From Sipunculus nudus (taxonomy: Eukaryota; Annelida; Sipuncula; Golfingiida; Sipunculidae): 64,000 nucleotides of DNA. Shown here in pieces: positions 61,001 to 64,000 of the stretch (position 1 is its first letter; each line of letters opens with the position of its first letter). Under the pieces are notes generated by a model. The model was not told the DNA's origin. It worked only from the letters and a program-made list of their open reading frames with translations, and did no database searches. A program made the translations under genes and the position numbers. The stretch spans positions 47,093,678-47,157,677 of the forward strand of contig CM049307.1 of assembly GCA_026874595.1 (NCBI GenBank), read 5' to 3'.

Positions 61001-64000
61001 TATACACTCAGTCAGATGGTGCAACTTTGTAACATTTTACAAGGTTTAAAGGGTCTACCAACCTGAAGAACATGGACTTGTCTGGTGCATACAGTGAGGG
61101 GTTGAGAGGCAAGGCAGGTTGGTCCTTGTGTTCTGGTCTTATCATGGAACAGCCCATGGCCAGCAAGATAAACATACATGGCAGCAAAATTTGGAACAGG
61201 TAGCTGCGAAGGTCTCGTCGATTGTGGTGAAAGCGTTTCAAGATGAGAGCGAAGAATTGTTTGAGTTTCAGTGAAAAACCAGTGCTGTGTTCGGCGCTGG
61301 GTATACTTGGTAAAGCTGGAAATAAACAATGGAAATTCAACGGTGAGCTGTGTGAAAAATCTCCCTCAGTCTCCTCCTATTTCTCTTGCTTGCTCTCACC
61401 CTCACACACACATTCACTTTTGAAAAAATAGTAAGACCACTTAAGATTCTTTGCTTTCTGTTCACAGCTTCAAAATGGTGAAGCAATATTATCAACACAG
61501 AGGTAAAAATGTTGAGAAAATCCTACTCAGGGAAAGTGATTAATTATATTACTTTCCCTGAAAAATAATAGTTTTCCATGGCAAAGAAATGGTAAATACT
61601 GATTTCCCTGATTTTGAAATAGATTATGCTCAGTCATATGTTGGTAAATCATCATGGAAAGGCATAATACGGGACCTATGGTAACCTGTGTACACTGTGA
61701 TTAATCTTGAGAAACTAAAATAATAATTTCAATGATCTTTCCGGATAGCAAAAATGTGGAAAACTATGATATGGCTGAGTTGATTTTGTAATATTGGCAA
61801 AAAAAGGGGGGATGGGGAACTTCGCGAAAATTTGTTATATATGATTTAAAGTTTTGGGCTTGCCAATGTTGTGTCAGTTCTGCAGGAAAGTGATCTTTAG
61901 AATAGATTTTAGAGTTTTTTTTATTTCCCAGATGTTGTAAAAGCTTTCCCTGCCAGGAAAGAAAGATTTGACATAGCTTTCCCATGCTTGTTATAACTTT
62001 CCAACAGGAAAGCGGGAAAGCAACATTTTGACCCTTGCATCATTGTCACATTACTATTAGACAAAATCAGTCTACGAGATGATCTTTATCTTTTGGTTAA
62101 TACATAACTTAACATACAGGGTTTTTCTATGCTTAAGCTAAGGTTGGCTGTCACAGAAAATTAAACAGACAGTGGAGACAGTAGGACCAACATCTTTAAA
62201 CCTGCATACATTAAGCATTATTAAGTCCACAAGAGGGACAACAAATGAGGTTAGATTAACTGAAATTAAGTTAAGATGTTTAATCTTACAGTCTGGCAGA
62301 GATCCACTTTCTATGCCAGAGTCACGTTGTGATCCCGCGACCTCTATGCCTGAGTCTTCTTCTTCTGTGGGTTCGGGCAGAGGCAGCACTGGCTGTGCTC
62401 TGATTTTCTCGGCATCCAGCTCCTCACCAGTCTCAGCATGGCGGATCAGCTTAAGGAACACCTAGATTTAAAAGAGTAAATACATTGTGACTGATTATAA
62501 TGAACTGGAATTTGCAAATGACATGCATACTGGGGGAAAATTTCACTGGATGGAGTTACAGGCAAGTCATTCTGGTTATATACTATATAACCAGAATGAT
62601 ACAATATATAATATATACATACAGGGCTCTAACACTGAGCTTGAACAGACATTACTAAAACACTATGGTTAAGTGTAGACTGATTTAAACCTTTAAGAGA
62701 TCCAAGTAAAATTGTTTAAGGCACATACAGCTTTAAGTTTATGTCTTACTTTATCCATGACTTCATATGTAATCTCATTCCCAACAAATAGAGCCAAGAT
62801 TCAAGTAATCATAACTATTAAATGTCACCTAATATCATACAGGTATTTTTGATTAAAAAATTATACCTCAATAAATTTTATGGTATGACTATATTGCCAT
62901 TTTCATTAATATAAGTAAAACAAGGTATATTTTGATGTGTGATGCATTTTCATAAAGTTGTCTGTGCATTTATTTCTCAATTCCTTCAATGCTAGGCGCC
63001 AAAAAAAAAGAATATGTAAGCATTATCTGAAATAAGTGTAAAATTAATAATACATCAATGATGTAACTGCCTGTAATAACTGATGTATAATGGTGTTGGA
63101 CTACTATGTACTTTGTTTTGAATGTTAAATTATTATTTTTCAAAAAGTTTTAACACCCTATTAAGGCAATATATGATCATACCTCCTCTAGCGTAGTGTC
63201 TGAGATGCCGTAGCTCGTAACTCCCAGGTATTCCATGTTAGCCTCGAGATCGGTGAAGAGCTTGGGGAACTCGGCAACGCAGCTTGTAGGCAGAATCATC
63301 ATGAGTTCACTTCCCAGCTCCTCTGCTACGTACGCACCGGGGATGTGAGTCTGGACGAACTGCACGATCTGTCCACTTGTTGGTACATCTGTACAGCAAA
63401 TAGTGTTGTTTAAATTACAGGCACAGCATAAAGAAAAAGTACACAATACCTTAGACAAGTGGAGGTTGCCTAATTTAAGAAATATATACACAGTGAGAAC
63501 CTGTGAAACATACATGACAAGGGAAGAATTATTCAAGACACTGAGTATATTATGATACAGGCTGTATACAGATATTAATAAGATCTGGATAAAGAGTTAC
63601 AATAGAACCTTTAAATATCCGATCAGCTTGTTCAGACACTGGGGTTATGGATATGCAAGGTACACCATTTTTTCAAGAAGCAGGCTAGTACTTCAGCTGT
63701 ACAGTCACATGTGGGCAGATGAGATAATGAAATTTGAGGTCCTACTGTAATTGATTTTCTTCTCAAAATAATTATGCCTACTCCAAGACAAGTAATTATT
63801 CTTCACATTCTGTGTTGGATGGGAATGGGCAAAGCTACGACTTCAAGCTTGCTCCTAGTCCCTTTGATACACTGTACTCACATTTGGAACACCATAATTT
63901 AATTGCACTTAACTGTATAATTCATATCTTATTAATGGCATCAGTAAAATAAGTTTTAACAAATCAGTCATATTCTTACCTTTTTCTTCTTGGTCTGCAG
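31993..64000 (-). CDS. ABCA3-like: ABCA-subfamily ABC transporter, 3' half (partial gene, 22 exons in window)
   Basis: This is a full-type ABC transporter whose TMD1 and most of NBD1 lie beyond position 64000. The in-window product is 1077 residues (numbered here from the first whole codon at 63998). Its parts are the NBD1 C-terminal region ending [11 protein letters not shown], a Ser/Glu-rich linker (about 76-133), the first helix of TMD2 (about 145-170), a large extracellular loop (about 175-385) with VWFNNK, and TMD2 helices (about 400-625). NBD2 follows, with Walker [10 protein letters not shown] (703-711), Q-loop Gln750, signature YSGGN (802-806), Walker B LLVLMDE (821-827) and H-loop His859. 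The family moves lipids across membranes. NBD2 and TMD2 read closest to ABCA3 and the loop closest to ABCA1, so orthology is uncertain. All splice sites are GT-AG and phases agree throughout. The tail after VFVDFAKLQ is unusually long and acidic. Confidence 0.95.
32901..34117 (+). mobile_element. Family B element, copy 2 (both ends present), in ABCA intron
   Basis: The 5' end has AGTGGCCCATGGGCCATGAC with palindrome GGCCCATGGGCC at 32905-32916 and then GACGCTCAGCTG. Internal palindromes are at 33079-33090 (GGTGGTGCCACC), 33424-33435 and 33763-33774, the last two 339 bp apart. The 3' end has the ACGGACGACGGAC tail, CTATAGCTCAGATGACTTAC and AGTCAGCTGAGCTAAAAA. It lies in the last intron, antisense to the gene, ending 67 bp from exon 34184-34321. 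Confidence 0.8.
34184..34321 (-). CDS. ABCA exon: NBD2 C-terminal regulatory region
   Basis: In phase 0 on both sides, it encodes 46 residues from [12 protein letters not shown] to [14 protein letters not shown]. The xxEDYSxxQTTLDQVF motif is the hallmark of the ABCA family's NBD2 C-terminal region. Confidence 0.95.
34540..34645 (-). other. GC-rich island in AT-rich ABCA intron; possible alternative exon
   Basis: About 100 bp is far richer in GC than its flanks. On the minus strand, after a pyrimidine-rich stretch ending GCTGAG, two frames remain open for 17-28 codons before a stop (for example [19 protein letters not shown]). Either could make an alternative C-terminus after the exon at 40302-40419. 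No conserved motif was recognised. AAGATGGCG on the plus strand resembles a YY1 site, so a regulatory role is equally possible. Confidence 0.3.
34805..37426 (+). mobile_element. Family A element, copy 2, in ABCA intron
   Basis: Almost identical to copy 1 (5798-8391) through its 2.62 kb, apart from small indels. The palindrome GACCTATGGGTC is at 34810-34821. A run of ACGG repeats lies at about 37336-37366, followed by GACTATAGCTCAGATGACTT and the inverted arm AGTCAGCTGAGCTAAAAA. It sits in the intron between exons 40302-40419 and 34184-34321, antisense to the gene. Confidence 0.85.
37683..40144 (+). mobile_element. Family A element, copy 3 (5' truncated), in ABCA intron
   Basis: It begins at a point matching about 6004 in copy 1, lacking the first 200 bp with the palindromic 5' end. 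It continues to the 3' hairpin and CTGAGCTAA. It is more diverged than copies 1 and 2. It lies 160 bp upstream (window coordinates) of exon 40302-40419. An ACGGACGGAC simple repeat precedes the 3' end. Confidence 0.8.
40302..40419 (-). CDS. ABCA exon: start of NBD2 C-terminal region
   Basis: Encodes [12 protein letters not shown] through HQFPGATIK, residues 891-930. FGxGYxLxVR follows the NBD core in ABCA proteins. Phase 2 in, phase 0 out. Confidence 0.95.
40867..40959 (-). CDS. ABCA exon: post-H-loop NBD2 segment
   Basis: Encodes [20 protein letters not shown] and on to GSGQHLKHK (860-891). The (S)[29 protein letters not shown] motif is nearly invariant in ABCA NBD2. Donor GTATGT. Confidence 0.97.
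41389..41492 (-). CDS. ABCA exon: Walker B acid, D-loop and H-loop
   Basis: Starts with DEPTSGMDP, giving the Walker B Asp826 and catalytic Glu827, and ends ILTSH with H-loop His859. All catalytic residues are intact, so NBD2 should bind and hydrolyse ATP. Confidence 0.97.
41924..42213 (-). mobile_element. Harbinger-like MITE, copy 3, inverted, in ABCA intron
   Basis: The ends match copies 1 and 2 (GGCCAAAA and AGTTCTCAGGC; TGCCTGAGAACTATACC and TTGGCC). The internal ATTTTGATGCGGGGG and TTAAAATTGACG blocks are reverse-complemented relative to copy 1. The GC block has become a G15 run (42147-42161). Flanks are ATA and TTA, so the target duplication has decayed. Confidence 0.8.
42547..42681 (-). 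CDS. ABCA exon: ABC signature and start of Walker B
   Basis: 45 codons in phase 0, [20 protein letters not shown] then [20 protein letters not shown] and LLVLM. The [15 protein letters not shown] signature is typical of ABCA NBD2. Donor GTCAGT is weaker than the others. Confidence 0.97.
42835..43250. repeat. Poly-G runs, (AT)n tract and inverted dispersed repeat in ABCA intron
   Basis: G13 (42859-42871) and G15 (42908-42922) runs surround duplicated GATGACTCGCA blocks. An (AT)n tract spans 42982-43026. At 43155-43245 lies the inverted counterpart of the 10303-10390 repeat, with GGGGGGGATGATTACATTGA and AAAAAGTGGGGGGATATATA. Confidence 0.8.
43408..43673 (-). repeat. 43-bp minisatellite derived from an exon/5' splice-site junction
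   Basis: Six intronic copies, spaced 41-46 bp, follow the true junction. On the minus strand each copies the last roughly 30 bp of exon 43674-43815 plus about 10 bp of intron. The real boundary is CATCCCTAACAGATATATCC then CACAG/GTAAATGG. The copies read like TATCCCTAGCACGAACATCC then CACAAGTGAATGG. The true junction is unit seven of the array. Confidence 0.85.
43674..43815 (-). CDS. ABCA exon: Q-loop segment of NBD2
   Basis: Encodes [21 protein letters not shown] through [13 protein letters not shown] (733-780). The GYCPQxDAL Q-loop and LTGxEML pattern match ABCA3-type NBD2. Its 3' end seeds the adjoining 43-bp minisatellite. Confidence 0.96.
44258..44665. repeat. 18-bp purine-rich minisatellite in ABCA intron
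   Basis: About 20 copies of a unit like AGGGGAAACTGAACATAA, with inserted AATTATATA variants at three places giving a higher-order pattern. The plus strand is strongly purine-rich. It lies in the intron after the Walker A exon. Confidence 0.9.
45160..46311 (+). mobile_element. pogo/Tigger-type DNA transposon, internally deleted
   Basis: Terminal inverted repeats CAGTAGAACGCCTG (45160-45173) and CAGGCGTTCTACTG (46298-46311) are flanked by TA at both sides, the target duplication of the Tc1/mariner/pogo superfamily. Inside, an ATG at 45850 opens a frame with [19 protein letters not shown], and after a frame change [16 protein letters not shown]. This is the CENP-B-like helix-turn-helix region of Tigger transposases. 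The DDE catalytic part is missing, so it is non-autonomous. Its right end sits 8 bp past the splice donor of exon 46322-46428. Confidence 0.88.
45850..46040 (+). pseudogene. Tigger transposase N-terminal fragment (CENP-B-type HTH)
   Basis: Residues [20 protein letters not shown] are in frame. The match then continues in another frame as YGVGRTEV, stop, [16 protein letters not shown], so one frameshift and at least one nonsense codon separate the parts. No catalytic domain follows before the right terminal repeat. Not functional. Confidence 0.8.
46322..46428 (-). CDS. ABCA exon: Walker A of NBD2
   Basis: Encodes [20 protein letters not shown] and GEVDSTTG through KGK (698-733). Walker A Lys709 is intact. 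The donor GTAAGC at 46321-46316 is followed two bases later by the TA target site of the Tigger insertion. Confidence 0.97.
47195..47263 (-). CDS. ABCA exon: NBD2 start
   Basis: 23 codons in phase 0: [20 protein letters not shown] and RGE. The aromatic VY near the start corresponds to the A-loop region, and AVDxLxFxIPxGECFGLLG spans the junction with the Walker A exon. Confidence 0.96.
48443..48560 (-). CDS. ABCA exon: TMD2-NBD2 linker
   Basis: Encodes [20 protein letters not shown] then [19 protein letters not shown] (636-674). The acidic DDDVxxER pattern before NBD2 is typical of ABCA1/2/3-type proteins (EDxDVxxERxRV). Confidence 0.95.
48957..49216 (-). CDS. ABCA exon: last TMD2 helices
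   Basis: 86 codons starting [20 protein letters not shown], then [20 protein letters not shown] and [20 protein letters not shown]. FxIFPxFCxGxA and a final hydrophobic helix match the end of ABCA TMD2. Confidence 0.95.
49611..49758 (-). CDS. ABCA exon: TMD2 helices
   Basis: Encodes [20 protein letters not shown] then [20 protein letters not shown] and LLTIFFYLG (500-548). The LYGWAxIPxxYLxxFFF pattern across the exon junction resembles ABCA3. Confidence 0.96.
51190..51305 (-). CDS. ABCA exon: TMD2 helix
   Basis: 38 codons: [20 protein letters not shown] then [18 protein letters not shown], running into GW of the next exon. Hydrophobic, in phase 0 with a GTAAGT donor. Confidence 0.95.
52013..52190 (-). 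CDS. ABCA exon: TMD2 helices and coupling region
   Basis: Encodes [20 protein letters not shown] then [20 protein letters not shown] and [19 protein letters not shown]. The FxPAxxVxxLVxERxxKxKxLQxVxGVxPxxYWxxxxxWD pattern is diagnostic of ABCA TMD2. Confidence 0.97.
52558..55027 (+). mobile_element. Family A element, copy 4 (diverged, both ends present), in ABCA intron
   Basis: It starts CAAGGGACCCATGGGTCACG with a perfect GACCCATGGGTC palindrome (52566-52577) and CACTCAGCTT. From about 53600 it aligns with the second half of family A, through ATTATGTTTGGGCCCATAAC and GGAGATCTTGAGGACAT to the ACGGACGGC tail and CTGAGCTAAAAA hairpin end. The middle (52700-53590) is weakly related or replaced. 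It fills most of the 3.4-kb intron. Confidence 0.65.
55348..55362. repeat. Poly-C run
   Basis: A C15 run within the intron, one of about ten homopolymer G/C runs of 11-16 bp in this otherwise AT-rich window. Confidence 0.95.
55624..55684 (-). CDS. ABCA exon: end of extracellular loop
   Basis: Only 61 bp: [20 protein letters not shown]. The YGIxxxNHPL motif just before the second TMD2 helix is conserved in ABCA1-like proteins. Flanked by TTCAG and GTAAGT. Confidence 0.96.
56326..57200 (+). mobile_element. Family B element, copy 3, in ABCA intron
   Basis: The 5' palindrome GACCCATGGGTC is at 56330-56341, followed by ATGACGCTCAGCCGACTG. Internal repeats carry TAACAGAGACCTA blocks, and GGTGGTGCCACC is at 56871-56882. 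The 3' end has CCGGACGGACGAC, AAGCTCAGATGACTTACAGT and CAACTGAGCTAAAAAG. Antisense to the ABCA gene. Confidence 0.75.
57896..58056 (-). CDS. ABCA exon: extracellular loop with VWFNNK motif
   Basis: Encodes [21 protein letters not shown] then [20 protein letters not shown] and ANL. VWFNNKxWHxxxSFxNxxxNxxLxANL is the most conserved part of the second ABCA extracellular domain. Confidence 0.97.
58300..58561 (-). promoter_or_regulatory. Repeated nuclear-receptor DR1-type sites in ABCA intron
   Basis: On the minus strand AGGTCAGAGGTCA, a perfect direct repeat with one-base spacer, occurs at 58440-58452 and 58549-58561, with a one-mismatch copy at 58300-58312. DR1 is a recognised site for HNF4, RXR and COUP-TF type receptors. 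The copies lie within a degenerate tandem repeat of about 110-140 bp that also contains ATGCATGGATTATGCC, so they may be repeat by-products. Function is not shown. Confidence 0.5.
58766..58999 (-). CDS. ABCA exon: cysteine-containing extracellular loop
   Basis: Encodes [40 protein letters not shown] and on through FIDKR. Several cysteines and Asn-X-Ser/Thr sites (NTT, NVS, NLT) fit an extracellular glycosylated domain between TMD2 helices 1 and 2. Residues 249-327. Confidence 0.95.
59379..59474 (-). CDS. ABCA exon: start of extracellular loop 2
   Basis: Encodes [20 protein letters not shown] then [11 protein letters not shown] (218-248). Acceptor TTTTTTCCAG, donor GTAAGT. A standard position after the first TMD2 helix. 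Confidence 0.94.
60048..60660. mobile_element. TIR-flanked DNA element of unassigned superfamily, in ABCA intron
   Basis: Perfect 19-bp terminal inverted repeats, CCCCCATCACACTGGAAAA at 60048-60066 and its reverse complement at 60642-60660, enclose 613 bp that is more GC-rich than the intron around it. No target duplication is obvious. The interior contains no protein-like frame. Probably a MITE. Confidence 0.75.
61063..61315 (-). CDS. ABCA exon: first TMD2 helix
   Basis: Encodes [60 protein letters not shown] and on to KSMFFR. The LKRFxHxxRDxxxxxxQILLPxxFxxLAM motif marks the cytoplasmic lead-in and first helix of the second ABCA transmembrane domain. Confidence 0.96.
62290..62461 (-). CDS. 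ABCA exon: NBD1-TMD2 linker with DSGxxS motif
   Basis: It begins VFLKLI, continuing TTLEE from the previous exon, then is rich in Pro, Glu, Asp and Ser. [20 protein letters not shown] contains DSGIES (62306-62323), which fits the DSGxxS consensus of beta-TrCP phosphodegrons, plus a related DSGIEVAGS. Linkers at this place in ABCA1 carry a PEST sequence controlling turnover. Confidence 0.93.
63183..63388 (-). CDS. ABCA exon: NBD1 C-terminal region
   Basis: Encodes [21 protein letters not shown] through [14 protein letters not shown]. The YGISxTTLEEVFL motif across the exon junction is the ABCA NBD1 counterpart of the NBD2 C-terminal region. Confidence 0.96.
63980..64000 (-). CDS. ABCA exon, 3' end only (cut by window edge)
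   Basis: The last 21 bp of an exon, reading ADQEEK and the first base of an Asp codon, followed by the donor GTAAGA. The phase fits the next exon at 63388. The rest of the gene lies to the right. Confidence 0.8.

Larger units (their letters stand above)
61316..63979 (-). other. ABCA introns at right edge: nothing recognised
   Basis: The three introns here (61316-62289, 62462-63182, 63389-63979) contain no recognisable repeat, exon or RNA gene beyond short AT-rich patches. Confidence 0.45.

Overview
The window looks like animal genomic DNA from an AT-rich, repeat-rich invertebrate. A bivalve or other mollusc is my best guess, judging from the style of the dispersed repeats; this is an inference. 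It holds many (AT)n microsatellites, long poly-G/poly-C runs and several families of non-autonomous elements. There is no prokaryotic gene organisation. Nearly all short open frames are chance or repeat-derived.

The one clear protein gene is the 3' half of an ABCA-subfamily ABC transporter on the minus strand. It enters at the right edge (64000) and ends at a stop codon at 31993. I could read 22 exons with consistent splice phases: 1077 in-window residues before the stop, running through the end of NBD1, a phospho-degron-like linker, TMD2 with its large extracellular loop, NBD2 with all catalytic motifs, and an unusually acidic C-terminal tail. NBD2 reads closest to ABCA3, while the extracellular loop has the ABCA1-type VWFNNK motif. 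TMD1 and most of NBD1 lie beyond the window.

The left half (1-31 kb) has no confidently recognised gene. It contains a 243-bp tandem duplication, a palindromic repeat cluster (3.2-3.6 kb) and a tentative minus-strand spliced transcript (about 10.9 to 4.7 kb) starting in a CpG-rich patch with CRE and E2F-like sites. Further right are a relatively repeat-poor stretch (11.2-18.4 kb), a 39-bp minisatellite, and a decayed YqaJ-type exonuclease pseudogene (22.4-23.75 kb) split by a TAA-flanked MITE. A minus-strand tRNA-like SINE and a modular array carrying the 12-bp palindrome GGTGGCGCCACC (26.9-28.0 kb) follow.

The most interesting non-genic signal is a set of elements that share both termini but have unrelated interiors. 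Family A is about 2.5 kb and AT-rich (5.8, 34.8, 37.7 and 52.6 kb). Family B has about 337-bp internal units (29.0, 32.9 and 56.3 kb). Their 5' end carries a 12-bp palindrome whose arms covary (GACCCATGGGTC versus GGCCCATGGGCC). Their 3' end carries an AGCTCAG...CTGAGCT inverted repeat. All eight recognisable 3' ends point the same way, opposite to the ABCA gene.

Two features inside the ABCA gene also stand out: a 43-bp minisatellite grown from an exon/5'-splice-site junction, and a pogo/Tigger-type transposon inserted directly behind the splice donor of the Walker A exon.
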